Of a stretch of DNA of 64,000 nt, positions 27,294 to 36,696 are shown in pieces. Origin of the DNA: Protaetiibacter sp. GTDB lineage: Bacteria > Actinomycetota > Actinomycetes > Actinomycetales > Microbacteriaceae. The stretch is taken from contig JASLGG010000046.1 in assembly GCA_030150265.1 (NCBI GenBank), positions 1 through 64,000 of the forward strand, given 5' to 3'. Position numbers and translations under genes: made by a program. Below the pieces are notes generated by a model. It saw only the letters and a list, made by a program, of their open reading frames with translations. It made no database searches and had not been told where the DNA came from. Within the stretch, counting starts at the first letter, position 1. Each line of letters begins with the position of its first letter.

Positions 27294-27967
27294 GCGATGC
27301 GATCCGCGTCGTGCTCGCCGACGATCAGGGCCTCGTGCGCGGCGGGTTCCGCTCGATCCTCTCGGTGCAGCCCGACATCGAGGTCGTCGGGGAGGCGGCG
27401 GACGGCGACGAGGCGATCGAGCAGGTGCGGCTGCACGACCCCGACGTCGTGCTGATGGATCTGCGGATGCCGGTGCTCGACGGCATCGAGGCGACGCGCC
27501 GGATCGTGGCGTCGAGCCGCGCCCGCGTGATCGCGCTGACCACCTTCGAGACCGACGAGTACGTGTACGGCGCGCTGCGGGCGGGAGCAGCGGGCTTCCT
27601 GCTGAAGGACGGCCCCGCCGAGAGCCTCGCGGCGGCCGTGCGCACGGTGCACGGCGGGCACGCGCTGCTGTCGCCGTCGATCACCCGCCGGCTGATGGAC
27701 GCCTACGCCGCTGCGCCGTCTCCCGGATCGGCGCCGGGTCTGGAGACCCTCACCTCTCGCGAGCGCGAGGTGCTCGGGGCGATCGCCCGCGGGATGTCGA
27801 ACGGCGAGACGGCGCGGGCGCTCTTCCTCGGCGAGGCGACTGTGAAGTCGCACGTGACCAGCATCCTGTACAAGCTGGGGCTCCGTGACCGGGTGCAGCT
27901 CGTCGTGTTCGCCTACGAGTCGGGGCTCGTGCGTCCGGGGGCGGATGGGCCCGGCGGAGCGGTGTGA
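27290..27967 (+). CDS. NarL/LuxR-type response regulator
   Basis: 225 residues. The receiver domain has acidic pocket ADDQ near residue 10, the phospho-acceptor Asp in DVVLMDLRMPVLDG, the switch Thr in ALTTFE and Lys in LLKDGPAE. A C-terminal LuxR helix-turn-helix follows (LTSREREVLGAIARGMSNGETARALFLGEATVKSHVTSIL region). It is partner of the upstream kinase. Targets are not evident; the divergent membrane protein is the nearest candidate. Confidence 0.95.
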   Translation: MSDAIRVVLADDQGLVRGGFRSILSVQPDIEVVGEAADGDEAIEQVRLHDPDVVLMDLRMPVLDGIEATRRIVASSRARVIALTTFETDEYVYGALRAGAAGFLLKDGPAESLAAAVRTVHGGHALLSPSITRRLMDAYAAAPSPGSAPGLETLTSREREVLGAIARGMSNGETARALFLGEATVKSHVTSILYKLGLRDRVQLVVFAYESGLVRPGADGPGGAV

Positions 27968-27979
27968 TCCCTCGGACCC

Positions 27980-28744
27980 TCAGAACCCCAGCACGAGCCC
28001 GAGCGCCGCGTCGCCGCACGACAGCACGCGCGCCCCACCGGGGAGACGCACGTCGACCGTGGGCGATCCCGGATGCCGGAGCGCGGCGAGCGCGTCGCTG
28101 AGCCCGTCGAGCCGCAGCAGCGAGCCGGGCTCGTGGCGCGTGCCGGTCGCGGTGACGACGCGGCCGGAGGCGTTGACGATCGCGACGGGCGCGTCGTGGG
28201 CGCGCAGGGCGGGCAGCAGGCGGCGCTCGACGCCGTCGACCAGCACGTCGGCGCCGACCATGCCGAGCAGCTCGTCGTCGAGGTGCAGGGGCATCGTCAC
28301 CGTGACGGTGTAGTCGTCGGTGCAGAGGTAGTCGACGTAGGGCCCCGTGAGGTGACGCGTGCGGGTCTGCGCGGGCACCCGCCACCACTCGAGGGCGGTG
28401 TAGTCGCGGAACTGGTCGTCGGCCGGGTCGTCGACGGTCGCGAGGCGCCGGGCGCCGCCCGCGCGGTCGGCGAGCCACCAGGCGAGGTGCCAGGCGGCAT
28501 CCGAGAGAAGCCCGGGTGCGGCGACGAATCCCGCACCCGTGACGAGGCCGCCCGCGGTGACCGCGGGGACGGCGATCGCCTCGACGACCGGGTCGAGGGC
28601 GGCCGCCGTGCGGTCGGCGGGGGAGGCGAGGCGCGCGAGCACGGTGTCGTGCCAGCCGGTGACGGTCGCGAAGATCTCGTCGAACGTCGCGGCCACCCGC
28701 TCGGCCGTGTGGATCGCGCCGGGAGCGTCGACCGTCGTCGTCAT
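27980..28744 (-). CDS. Soluble Cache-domain-like protein
   Basis: 254 residues, with no signal peptide or membrane span. The central segment TGPYVDYLCTDDYTVTVTMPL followed by LLGMVGADVLVDGVE is the signature of Cache/PDC sensor domains, which are normally extracellular. Here it should be cytoplasmic. The ATG at 28744 overlaps the stop of the upstream FadR-type gene (ATGA), so both are co-translated. It may bind an amine or amino-acid ligand imported by the neighbouring transporter and report to the regulator. That function is inferred from context. Confidence 0.7.
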   Translation of the reverse strand: MTTTVDAPGAIHTAERVAATFDEIFATVTGWHDTVLARLASPADRTAAALDPVVEAIAVPAVTAGGLVTGAGFVAAPGLLSDAAWHLAWWLADRAGGARRLATVDDPADDQFRDYTALEWWRVPAQTRTRHLTGPYVDYLCTDDYTVTVTMPLHLDDELLGMVGADVLVDGVERRLLPALRAHDAPVAIVNASGRVVTATGTRHEPGSLLRLDGLSDALAALRHPGSPTVDVRLPGGARVLSCGDAALGLVLGF

Positions 28745-29514
28745 CGCGGAACCTCCTCCTCGCCGGGGACCGCCTCGAGGCGCCCCTTCTCGTCCATGAG
28801 CCATCGGAGCGCGTCCTGGACCAGCTCGCTCACCGCGGCCCGGGCTTCCGCCGGATCGGCCTCCCGGATCGCGTCGATCACCCGGTCCCGGGCGCGTGCG
28901 CTGCGCTCACGGTACTCCTCGTCGCGCAGGCAGAGCCAGAGCAGCGGACCGGCCTCCGACTGCAGGCGCACCTCCTCGCGCACGAGCCGCGGCGACTGGC
29001 TGATCGCGGCCACCTCGAGCTGGAAGCGGCCGACGGCGCGCCGGGCGCCGCCAGGGGTCGTGACGTCGGCGCCGCGCTGGATGGCGAGGAGGCTCTCGAC
29101 GTCGTCGTCGCTCGCGCGGTCGGCCGCGATCTCGGCGGCGAGCCCCGCGATGGCCTGCACGTGCAGGGCGAGATCGCGCAGCTCGACGCGCGAGTGCGCG
29201 CGCAGCCGCTCGGCGAGCATCCGCACGGCGGTGTCGCGGTCGTAGGTCACGAAGCTTCCGCCGTCGCGCCCCCGGCGGGTGCGCACCATCCCGTTCTCGC
29301 GCAGCACCTCGAGCGCCTCGCGCGCGGTGACGACCGCCACTCCGAGGCTGCTCGAGAGCACGGCCTCGCTCGGCAGCCGCTCCCCGTCGCGGAGCATGCC
29401 GCTCACGATCGCGTCGCTGAGGCGCTGCGCGACGAGCTCGGCGCGCCCGGTGCCGTCGAGGGGCGCGAAGACGACCGACCGCGCGGGATCGCGCTGACCG
29501 GTGGTGCTCGGCAT
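28741..29514 (-). CDS. FadR/GntR-family transcriptional regulator
   Basis: 257 residues from ATG 29514, which has ribosome binding site AGGAAGG; a longer frame upstream crosses the divergent promoter. The winged helix (LVAQRLSDAIVSGMLRDGERLPSEAVLSSSLGVAVVTAREALEVL region) is classical GntR. The helical FCD effector domain covers residues ~95-245. It is divergent from the polyamine transporter operon and is its likely repressor. It is co-translated with the Cache-like protein. Confidence 0.9.
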   Translation of the reverse strand: MPSTTGQRDPARSVVFAPLDGTGRAELVAQRLSDAIVSGMLRDGERLPSEAVLSSSLGVAVVTAREALEVLRENGMVRTRRGRDGGSFVTYDRDTAVRMLAERLRAHSRVELRDLALHVQAIAGLAAEIAADRASDDDVESLLAIQRGADVTTPGGARRAVGRFQLEVAAISQSPRLVREEVRLQSEAGPLLWLCLRDEEYRERSARARDRVIDAIREADPAEARAAVSELVQDALRWLMDEKGRLEAVPGEEEVPR

Positions 29515-29612
29515 GCGTCGCCCTTCCTGAGAAGCGGGCTGCGGGCGGCCGTGAGGCCTGTCGGCGGCTCTCCGGCGAGCCGTGACGCAACCGTAACACG
29601 CCGCGCACTTTT

Positions 29613-29633
29613 GAACATCTGGTTCTATATGAT
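29613..29633 (+). promoter_or_regulatory. Promoter of the polyamine transporter operon with possible FadR-type operator
   Basis: GAACATCTGGTTC (29613-29625) is a GAAC-N5-GTTC inverted repeat immediately upstream of a TATGAT -10 hexamer (29628-29633). A repressor bound there would block the promoter. The operator assignment is by position and symmetry. Confidence 0.5.
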
Positions 29634-29663
29634 TTAGTGGCCTCGACATCGAAGGAGATCGTC

Positions 29664-30689
29664 ATGAGCAACCAGCCGGCCATCCGGTTGACCGGACTCA
29701 CCAAGCAGTTCGGCTCCGTCACCGCCGTCGACCACGTCGACCTGGAGATCGCCGAGGGGGAGTTCTTCTCCATGCTGGGGCCCTCGGGCTCGGGCAAGAC
29801 CACCGTGCTGCGGCTCATCGCCGGCTTCGAGCAGCCCACCAGCGGCGCCATCGAGCTCTTCGGGCAGGACGTCACCCGCACCCCGCCCTTCGACCGCGAC
29901 GTCAACACGGTCTTCCAGGACTACGCGCTCTTCCCGCACATGAACGTGCTCGACAACGTCGCCTACGGTCTCCGCGTGCGCGGCGTCCGGCGCGCCGAGC
30001 GCCGTGACCGCGCGATACGGGCGCTCGCCGCCGTACGGCTCGAGGCGCTCGCCGACCGCAAGCCCGCGCAGCTCTCCGGAGGGCAGCGGCAGCGCGTGGC
30101 GCTCGCCCGCGCCACCGTGGTCGAGCCCAAGGTGCTCCTGCTCGACGAGCCGCTCGGCGCGCTCGACCTCAAGCTCCGCGAGCAGATGCAGGTCGAACTC
30201 AAGCAGATCCAGCGCGAGCTCGGCATCACCTTCATCTTCGTCACCCACGACCAGGAGGAGGCGCTCACGCTCTCCGACCGCATCGCGGTGTTCCACGACG
30301 GCCGCATCGAGCAGCTCGGCTCGCCGCGCGAGCTGTACGAGCAGCCCGGCTCGCGCTTCGTCGCCGACTTCGTGGGCACCACGAACCTCTTCGACGAGCG
30401 CGCCGCCGCGGCCCTGCTCGGGCGCACCGGCGAGCACTCGATCCGCCCCGAGAAGCTCGTGCTCGCCGCCGAGGCCGCGAGCGGGATGCGCAGCGCCGCG
30501 GGCGTGGTGGTCGAGTCGATCTACCTGGGCAGCGGCATCCGCCGCGTCGTCGACCTCGACGACGGCCCCCGCATCAGCGTCCTCGAGCGCAACGATCGCA
30601 CGCAGTCCGGTGATCGCGAGCGCGGCGAGCGCGTCCACGTCAGCTGGCACGACGACGACGTCGTGGCGCTGAACCGGCCCCGGGACTGA
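29664..30689 (+). CDS. potA: Polyamine-type ABC transporter ATPase
   Basis: 341 residues. Energises import of spermidine/putrescine-like substrates. ATG 29664 has ribosome binding site GAAGGAGATC. Walker [11 protein letters not shown]-loop [13 protein letters not shown], signature [14 protein letters not shown] and [19 protein letters not shown] are PotA-like, and a C-terminal TOBE-type regulatory region (IRPEKLVL onward) is present. It is first in the order potA-potD-potB-potC. Confidence 0.92.
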   Translation: MSNQPAIRLTGLTKQFGSVTAVDHVDLEIAEGEFFSMLGPSGSGKTTVLRLIAGFEQPTSGAIELFGQDVTRTPPFDRDVNTVFQDYALFPHMNVLDNVAYGLRVRGVRRAERRDRAIRALAAVRLEALADRKPAQLSGGQRQRVALARATVVEPKVLLLDEPLGALDLKLREQMQVELKQIQRELGITFIFVTHDQEEALTLSDRIAVFHDGRIEQLGSPRELYEQPGSRFVADFVGTTNLFDERAAAALLGRTGEHSIRPEKLVLAAEAASGMRSAAGVVVESIYLGSGIRRVVDLDDGPRISVLERNDRTQSGDRERGERVHVSWHDDDVVALNRPRD

Positions 30690-30718
30690 GCCCGGGGACC
30701 CACACCGAGAGGAACATC

Positions 30719-31894
30719 ATGACCAACACGACACGCGGACGCCGGGCGCTGCTCGCGACCGCACTGGCGGCATCCGCCTCGCTCGCGCTCGCCGCCTGCG
30801 GCACCGCCGGCGGGGGCGCGCCGGCCGAGGAGCAGACCTCGCTCGGCGACTACGAGGGCGCCGTCTCGATCATCGCGTGGCCCGGCTACGTGGAGGACGG
30901 CTCGAACGACCCGACGGTCGACTGGGTGAGCGGCTTCGAGAAGAAGACCGGATGCGCGGTCACGGCCAAGTCGTACGGCACCTCCGACGAGGCGGTGAGC
31001 CTCATGAAGACGGGCGACTACGACGTCGTCGCGGCCTCCGGCGACGCGACGCTGCGTCTCATCGCGGCGGGTGACGTCGCCCCCGTCAACACCGACCTCA
31101 TCCCGAGCTACGCGGGCGTGTTCGACTTCCTGAAGAACAAGGAGTGGAACTCGGTCGACGGCAAGTCCTACGGCGTGCCCCACGGCTACGGCGCGAACCT
31201 GCTGATGTACAACCCCGACGTCGTCTCGCCGGCGCCCACCTCGTGGAGCGCGGTGTTCGACCAGGCCTCCGCCTACGCGGGCAAGGTCACCGCCTACGAC
31301 TCGCCGATCTACATCGCCGACGCCGCCGTCTACCTCATGGCCCACGACCCCTCGCTCGGCATCAAGAACCCCTACGCCCTCGACGAGACCCAGTTCGCGG
31401 CCGCGGTCGACCTGCTCAAGAAGCAGCGCCCGAACATCAGCGAGTACTGGTCCGACTACCTCAAGGAGGTGCAGGCCTTCGAGTCGGGCGACTCGGTGGT
31501 CGGCACGACCTGGCAGGTCATCCAGAACACCCTCGAGTCGGAGGGCGCCAAGACCGAGGTCGTGCTGCCCGAGGAGGGCGCCACCGGATGGTCGGACACC
31601 TGGATGATCTCGTCGAAGGCCAAGCACCCCAACTGCGCCTACGCCTGGCTCGACTGGATCTCGAGCCCCGAGGTCAACGCGCAGGCGACCGGCTACTTCG
31701 GCGAGGCGCCGTCGAGCCTCGCGGCGTGCGACTACCGCGACGACTGCGAGGCCTACCACGCCGGCGACGCCGCCTACGCCTCGAAGATCTGGTACTGGAC
31801 CACGCCGATCGCCCAGTGCGTCGACGGGCGCACCGACGTGACGTGCGTCGACTACGCCAAGTGGACCGAGGCCTGGTCCGAGATCAAGGGCTGA
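30719..31894 (+). CDS. potD: Polyamine-type substrate-binding lipoprotein
   Basis: 391 residues. The signal peptide ends in a lipobox, SLALAACG, with Cys near residue 26. The mature protein follows the PotD/PotF plan: VSIIAWPGYVEDG at the start, VVAASGDATLRLIAAGDVAPVNTDLIP, and GVPHGYGANLLMYN. Five Cys residues near the C-terminus could form disulfides. It lies 29 nt after potA with ribosome binding site GAGAGGAAC. The exact substrate (putrescine, spermidine or GABA-like amine) is undetermined. Confidence 0.9.
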   Translation: MTNTTRGRRALLATALAASASLALAACGTAGGGAPAEEQTSLGDYEGAVSIIAWPGYVEDGSNDPTVDWVSGFEKKTGCAVTAKSYGTSDEAVSLMKTGDYDVVAASGDATLRLIAAGDVAPVNTDLIPSYAGVFDFLKNKEWNSVDGKSYGVPHGYGANLLMYNPDVVSPAPTSWSAVFDQASAYAGKVTAYDSPIYIADAAVYLMAHDPSLGIKNPYALDETQFAAAVDLLKKQRPNISEYWSDYLKEVQAFESGDSVVGTTWQVIQNTLESEGAKTEVVLPEEGATGWSDTWMISSKAKHPNCAYAWLDWISSPEVNAQATGYFGEAPSSLAACDYRDDCEAYHAGDAAYASKIWYWTTPIAQCVDGRTDVTCVDYAKWTEAWSEIKG

Positions 31895-31961
31895 CGCCCT
31901 CTCATCCCCGGGGCGGCGGACCTGACGCCGCCGCCCCGGCACCCCTCCGAAGGAGCCCCAC

Positions 31962-32885
31962 GTGACCATCGCCCCCGGCGCATCGCCCGCGACGCGCTCC
32001 GTGCCGACGCCGCGGCGGACCGTCGCGCGCCGGGCATCCGCGTTCCTCACGGACCACCCCCGCACGCGCCTCGCGCTGCTGCTGACCGCGCCGCTCACCT
32101 GGCTCGTGCTCGTCTACGTCGTCGCGCTCGCGCTGCTGCTCGTGACGGCGTTCTGGAAGGTCGACAGCTTCACCGGGCAGATCCGCGTGGACTGGACGCT
32201 CGACAACATCGTGACGGTCGTCACGGGGGCGCTCTACCAGACGGTCACCCTGCGCACGATCGGCGTCGCGCTGCTCGTGACGCTCATCGACGTGGTGCTC
32301 GCCCTGCCGATCGCCTTCTTCATGGCGAAGGTCGCCGGCCCCCGGCTGCAGCGGATGCTCGTGATCGCGGTGCTCATGCCGCTGTGGGCGAGCTACCTCG
32401 TGAAGGCCTACGCCTGGCGCTCGGTGCTCTCGCAGGACGGCATCCTGGAGTGGCTGCTGCAGCCGCTCGGCATGCACACGCCCGGCTACGGGCTGCCGGC
32501 CACCGTCATCACGCTCTCCTACCTCTGGCTGCCGTACGTGATCCTGCCGATCTACGCGGGGCTGGAGCGCGTACCCGACTCGCTCATGGAGGCCTCGGCC
32601 GACCTGGGCGCGCGCACCTGGCGCACGACCGCGAGCGTCGTGCTGCCGCTCACCCTGCCCGCCATCATCGCGGGCACGATCTTCAGCTTCTCGCTGTCGC
32701 TCGGCGACTACATCACGGTCAACATCGTGGGCGGCGCGAGCCAGATGCTCGGCAACCTCGTGTACACGAACGTCGGGGCGGCCAACAACCTGCCGCTCGC
32801 GGCGGCGATCGCGCTCATCCCGATCGTCATCATCTTCGGCTACCTCGCGCTCGTGCGTCGCACGGGCGCCCTCGACAACCTCTAG
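31962..32885 (+). CDS. potB: Polyamine-type ABC permease 1
   Basis: 307 residues, six membrane spans, GTG start with ribosome binding site AAGGAG. The EAA loop is MEASADLGARTWRTTASVVLPLTLP. SLGDYITVNIVGG near the C-terminus is typical of PotB. The N-terminus is extended and Arg-rich. It pairs with the next gene to form the channel. Confidence 0.92.
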   Translation: MTIAPGASPATRSVPTPRRTVARRASAFLTDHPRTRLALLLTAPLTWLVLVYVVALALLLVTAFWKVDSFTGQIRVDWTLDNIVTVVTGALYQTVTLRTIGVALLVTLIDVVLALPIAFFMAKVAGPRLQRMLVIAVLMPLWASYLVKAYAWRSVLSQDGILEWLLQPLGMHTPGYGLPATVITLSYLWLPYVILPIYAGLERVPDSLMEASADLGARTWRTTASVVLPLTLPAIIAGTIFSFSLSLGDYITVNIVGGASQMLGNLVYTNVGAANNLPLAAAIALIPIVIIFGYLALVRRTGALDNL

Positions 32886-32893
32886 GAGACGCC

Positions 32894-33694
32894 ATGCGAC
32901 TGGGAACCGCCGCCCGGGTCGGGCTCGGCGCCGTGACGGCCCTCGTGCTGCTCGTCGTCTACGTGCCGCTCCTCGTGGTGCTCGCCAACTCCTTCTCGAC
33001 CTCCGCCTCGCTCAGCTGGCCGCCGCCCGGGTTCACGCTCGACTGGTGGGCGCGCACCTTCCAGAGCGCCGGCGCGCTCCAGGCGATCCAGACGAGCGTC
33101 GGGGTGGCGCTCGTCTCCACCGCGATCTCGCTCGCGCTCGGCACCCTCATCTCGCTCGCGCTGCAGCGCTTCGCGTTCTTCGGCCGGGATGCGGTATCGC
33201 TCCTCGTGATCCTCCCGATCGCGCTCCCCGGCATCATCACGGGCATCGCGCTCAACAACTTCTTCCGCACGATCATGGGGGTGCCGCTCTCGATCTGGAC
33301 GGTCGTCATCGCGCACGCGACCTTCTGCATCGTGACCGTGTTCAACAACGTGATCGCGCGCCTCCGGCGGCTCGGCACCCGGCTCGAGGAGGCCTCGGCC
33401 GACCTCGGCGCAGGGGTGTGGACGACCTTCCGGCTCGTGACCTTCCCGCAGCTGCGCTCGGCGCTGCTCGCCGGCGGCCTGCTCGCCTTCGCGCTGAGCT
33501 TCGACGAGATCATCGTCACGACCTTCACGGCCGGCTCCGGTGTCACGACGTTGCCGATCTTCATCCTGAACAACATGTTCCGGCCCAACCAGGCGCCCAT
33601 CGTCGCGGTCATCGCGGTCGTGCTCGTGGTGGTGTCGATCGTGCCGATCTACCTCGCCCAGCGCCTGTCGGGCTCGGAGCAGACCCGCCGCTGA
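32894..33694 (+). CDS. potC: Polyamine-type ABC permease 2
   Basis: 266 residues, six membrane spans. ATG 8 nt after potB with ribosome binding site TAGGAG. The EAA loop EEASADLGAGVWTTFRLVTFPQL and the later LSFDEIIVTTFTAG are strong PotC marks. It is the last gene of the transporter operon and is convergent with the PucR regulator. Confidence 0.93.
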   Translation: MRLGTAARVGLGAVTALVLLVVYVPLLVVLANSFSTSASLSWPPPGFTLDWWARTFQSAGALQAIQTSVGVALVSTAISLALGTLISLALQRFAFFGRDAVSLLVILPIALPGIITGIALNNFFRTIMGVPLSIWTVVIAHATFCIVTVFNNVIARLRRLGTRLEEASADLGAGVWTTFRLVTFPQLRSALLAGGLLAFALSFDEIIVTTFTAGSGVTTLPIFILNNMFRPNQAPIVAVIAVVLVVVSIVPIYLAQRLSGSEQTRR

Positions 33695-33716
33695 GCGGGC
33701 CCGCCGGCGGAGGCGC

Positions 33717-35207
33717 TCAGGCGGAGGGCGCCGCCTCGAGCACCGCCCAGAGCTCGGCGCGGCCGCCGAACTCGTCGAGCGCCACGCCGAGCAGCGCGCC
33801 GAGGCGCGTGATGCGCGCCTGCAGGCTGTGGCGGTGGATGCCGAGGGAGCGCGCGGCGGGATCCCACTGGCAGTTGGCGGCGTACCAGGCGCGCGCGCAG
33901 GCGAGGAGCTCGGGCGCATCCGGGATCGCCGCGAGGGCGGCGAGGCGGGCGGACGCGAGGTCCGCGACCTCGTCGCGGGAGAGCAGTCCGAGCAGGGACC
34001 GGGCGGCGAGCGTGTCGGCTCCGAGCGCCTCGCCGGCGGGCGCCGCACGCAGGGCGCGCATCGCCTGGAGGAGTGCGGTCGCGGCGCGGTCCGGCGCCGC
34101 CGGCGAGGAGACGCCGACCGCGAGGCCGCTCGCCGTCAGCTCGGCGGCGAGCGCCGGTGCGTCGTCCGGCGCGGTCAGCAGCACGAGCGCCTCCTCGCGA
34201 TCGGCGGCGAGCTCGATCTCGGTGCGCCGTTCGAGCTGGGCGCGCTGGGTGGCCCCGACCGCCGCGGAGCGCACGGCGAGGAATGCGAGCTCGGGCGCGG
34301 GGAGCGCGCCGTCGAGTATGCCGAGCAGCCGCCGCACGGCGTCGAGCTCGCCGTCGGCGAGCAGGCCCAGCACGGTGCGCGCGAGGCGCCGGCGCTCGCG
34401 TGTGCGTTCCGCGTCGCCGTCGAGCGCGACCTCGGCGAGGGCGACGAGCGAGGTGACCACCGAGCGCTCGGCGCGGTCGAGCGGCGCGCCGAGCACCGCG
34501 AGCACGCCGCGGAGAGCGCCCGCGCGTCCGAGCGTCTGCAGCTCGCCCGCCTCATCCGGGAGCCGCAGGCTCGCCCTCTCGCCCGCGCGCAGCAGCTCGC
34601 GCGCCTCGGCGGCAGCGCCGCCCTGCGCGGGCCGGAGCCGTCGAGGATGCCGCACCGCGGCCCGCCCGTCGGGTCCGAACACGACGACGCCGCGGTCGAG
34701 CAGCCGGCTCGCCGCGGCGACCGCCTTGTCGATGCCGCCGTCGCCGAGCACGGCGAGCGAGATCCGGTGCTGCGCCTCGCGTGCCCAGTCCTCGCGGGCC
34801 CGCGCGGCGCGGGCGATGCCGTCGGCCACCCGGCGGGCCACGGCGATGAAGGGGGTGCGATAGGGCACCTCGACGAGCGAGAGCCCCGCGCGTCCGCAGG
34901 CGGCGACGAGCTCCTCGGGCACGCCGCCCGCGCGCACGACATCGGGGCCGTAGCCGATGCCGAGGATGCCGTGCGCGGCGAGGCGGTCGACGTAGGAGTC
35001 GTAGCGCTCCTGCTCGGCGCCCTCGAACTGGCCGCCCGTGGTGAGCACGAGCTGGCCGGGTCGGAGGAAGGGAACCGGGTCGAGCAGGTCGGTGCCGTGC
35101 ACCCAGTCGAGGGGGGCACCCCATCCGTCGCCGACCACGAGCGGGCGCAGACCGAGCTCGGGGATGTCGACGAGCGCGGCGAGGGTGGGGGCTGCGGGTG
35201 CGACCAC
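33717..35207 (-). CDS. PucR-family transcriptional regulator of the GABA operon
   Basis: 496 residues from GTG 35207. An upstream GTG at 35234 would add nine residues, but the TACCCT hexamer 6 nt before 35207 supports the leaderless start. The N-terminal PucR domain is ALVDIPELGLRPLVVGDG...VHGTDLLDPVPFLRPGQLVLTTG in outline. The C-terminal PucR helix-turn-helix has CARAWYAANCQWDPAARSLGIHRHSLQARITRL. Members of this family activate purine, GABA or putrescine catabolic genes. It is divergent from the GABA transaminase gene. Confidence 0.88.
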   Translation of the reverse strand: MVAPAAPTLAALVDIPELGLRPLVVGDGWGAPLDWVHGTDLLDPVPFLRPGQLVLTTGGQFEGAEQERYDSYVDRLAAHGILGIGYGPDVVRAGGVPEELVAACGRAGLSLVEVPYRTPFIAVARRVADGIARAARAREDWAREAQHRISLAVLGDGGIDKAVAAASRLLDRGVVVFGPDGRAAVRHPRRLRPAQGGAAAEARELLRAGERASLRLPDEAGELQTLGRAGALRGVLAVLGAPLDRAERSVVTSLVALAEVALDGDAERTRERRRLARTVLGLLADGELDAVRRLLGILDGALPAPELAFLAVRSAAVGATQRAQLERRTEIELAADREEALVLLTAPDDAPALAAELTASGLAVGVSSPAAPDRAATALLQAMRALRAAPAGEALGADTLAARSLLGLLSRDEVADLASARLAALAAIPDAPELLACARAWYAANCQWDPAARSLGIHRHSLQARITRLGALLGVALDEFGGRAELWAVLEAAPSA

Positions 35208-35213
35208 GGCTCC

Positions 35214-35219
35214 AGGGTA
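35214..35219 (-). promoter_or_regulatory. -10 hexamer, leaderless pucR-type gene
   Basis: TACCCT on the minus strand, 6 nt before GTG 35207. Confidence 0.45.
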
Positions 35220-35264
35220 GTGCCGTTTCGGCACTTAGTGCGGGCTCTCCTGCCGAACTGGCAG
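35219..35264. promoter_or_regulatory. Two inverted repeats between the PucR-type gene and gabT
   Basis: AGTGCCGTTTCGGCACT (35219-35235) is a perfect 7-3-7 palindrome and CTGCCGAACTGGCAG (35250-35264) a 5-5-5 palindrome. They sit in the divergent promoter region and are candidate binding sites for the PucR-type product. Confidence 0.5.
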
Positions 35265-35340
35265 AGTTATCCGACGTCGCACCGCATACCGTTCGATGCG
35301 ACGCCGTCGTCCGACCCGGCGCCGGAGAACCGAGGAGCCC

Positions 35341-36696
35341 ATGAGCCTCACCCTGCCCCCCGCCACCGCGCTCGGCGGCCCGTCGCTCCCGCAGGAGCGG
35401 CGCCTCGTCACCGAGATCCCGGGTCCCCGCTCCCGCGAGCTGCTCGCCCGCAAGGAGCAGGCCGTGCCCCGCGGCGTCGGCATCACCCTCCCCGTGTTCG
35501 CCGTCGCGGCCGGCGGTGGCGTGGTGGTCGACGTCGACGGCAACTCGCTCATCGACCTCGGCTCCGGCATCGCCGTGACCACCGTCGGCAACGCCGCCCC
35601 CGAGGTGGCCGCCGCGGTGAGCGCTCAGGCCGGCGCCTTCACCCACACCGCGTTCACGATCGTCGGCTACGAGGGCTACGTGGAGCTCGCCGAGGCGCTC
35701 AACCGCCTCACCCCCGGCGACCACGCCAAGCGCACCGCCCTCTTCAACTCGGGCGCGGAGGCCGTCGAGAACGCCGTCAAGATCGCGCGCCGTCACACCG
35801 GCCGCCAGGCCGTCGTCGCCTTCGAGCACGCCTTCCACGGCCGCACCAACCTCACGATGGGCCTCACCGCCAAGGCGCACCCCTACAAGGCGGGCTTCGG
35901 GCCCTTCGCGCCCGAGGTGTACCGCGTGCCGGGCTCCTACCCGCTGCACGACGGGCTGAGCGGCGCGGAGGCCGCGCGTCGCGCCATCACGCTCATCGAG
36001 AAGCAGCTCGGCGCCGAGACGGTCGCCGCGCTCATCATCGAGCCGATCCAGGGTGAGGGCGGGTTCATCGAGCCCGCCGCGGGCTTCCTGCCCGCCCTCG
36101 CCGCCTGGGCGGCGGACAACGACATCGTGTTCATCGCGGACGAGATCCAGACCGGACTCGCCCGCACGGGCGCGATGTTCGCGAGCGAGCATGAGGGAGT
36201 CGTGCCCGATCTCGTGACGATGGCGAAGGGAATCGCCGGCGGTATGCCGCTGTCGGCGGTGACCGGACGCGCCGACATCATGGACGCGTCCGCGCCCGGG
36301 GGCCTCGGCGGCACATACGGCGGCAACCCCGTCGCTGTCGCCGCGGCCCTCGCCACCGTCTCGCTCTACGAGCGCGGCGGACTCCTCGAGCGCGCCCGCG
36401 AGATCGGCGCGATCCTGCGCGACCGGCTCGAGGCGATGCGCGCGGCCGACCCCCGCATCGCCGAGGTGCGCGGCCGCGGCGCCATGATCGCGATCGAGCT
36501 CGTCGACGCGGCGAACGGGGAGCCGGATGCCGCGCTCACCTCGCGCGTCGCGGCCGCCGCCCACCGCGAGGGCGTCGTGCTCCTCACCGCGGGCACCTAC
36601 GGCAACGTCATCCGCTTCCTGCCGCCGCTGTCGATCGACGACGCGCTGCTGAACGAGGGACTCGACGTCGTCGCGAAGGCGCTGGCCGAGGCATGA
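35341..36696 (+). CDS. gabT: 4-aminobutyrate aminotransferase
   Basis: 451 residues. PLP enzyme converting GABA plus 2-oxoglutarate to succinate semialdehyde plus glutamate. ATG 35341 has ribosome binding site CGAGGAG. Fold-type-I marks: FNSGAEAVENAVKIAR, FEHAFHGRTNLTMGLT, EPIQGEGGFIEP, DEIQTGLARTG, and the PLP-binding Lys in MAKGIAGGMP. Length is normal. It overlaps the glutamate dehydrogenase gene by 4 nt. Confidence 0.93.
   Translation: MSLTLPPATALGGPSLPQERRLVTEIPGPRSRELLARKEQAVPRGVGITLPVFAVAAGGGVVVDVDGNSLIDLGSGIAVTTVGNAAPEVAAAVSAQAGAFTHTAFTIVGYEGYVELAEALNRLTPGDHAKRTALFNSGAEAVENAVKIARRHTGRQAVVAFEHAFHGRTNLTMGLTAKAHPYKAGFGPFAPEVYRVPGSYPLHDGLSGAEAARRAITLIEKQLGAETVAALIIEPIQGEGGFIEPAAGFLPALAAWAADNDIVFIADEIQTGLARTGAMFASEHEGVVPDLVTMAKGIAGGMPLSAVTGRADIMDASAPGGLGGTYGGNPVAVAAALATVSLYERGGLLERAREIGAILRDRLEAMRAADPRIAEVRGRGAMIAIELVDAANGEPDAALTSRVAAAAHREGVVLLTAGTYGNVIRFLPPLSIDDALLNEGLDVVAKALAEA

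Noticed and set aside
29515..29649. Longer N-terminus for the FadR-type gene, starting at 29649
   Set aside because: It would cross the divergent promoter and operator, while ATG 29514 has a good ribosome binding site.
35296..35340. Upstream ATG for gabT at 35296
   Set aside because: The added residues are an Arg-rich run without family similarity, and ATG 35341 has a clear ribosome binding site.
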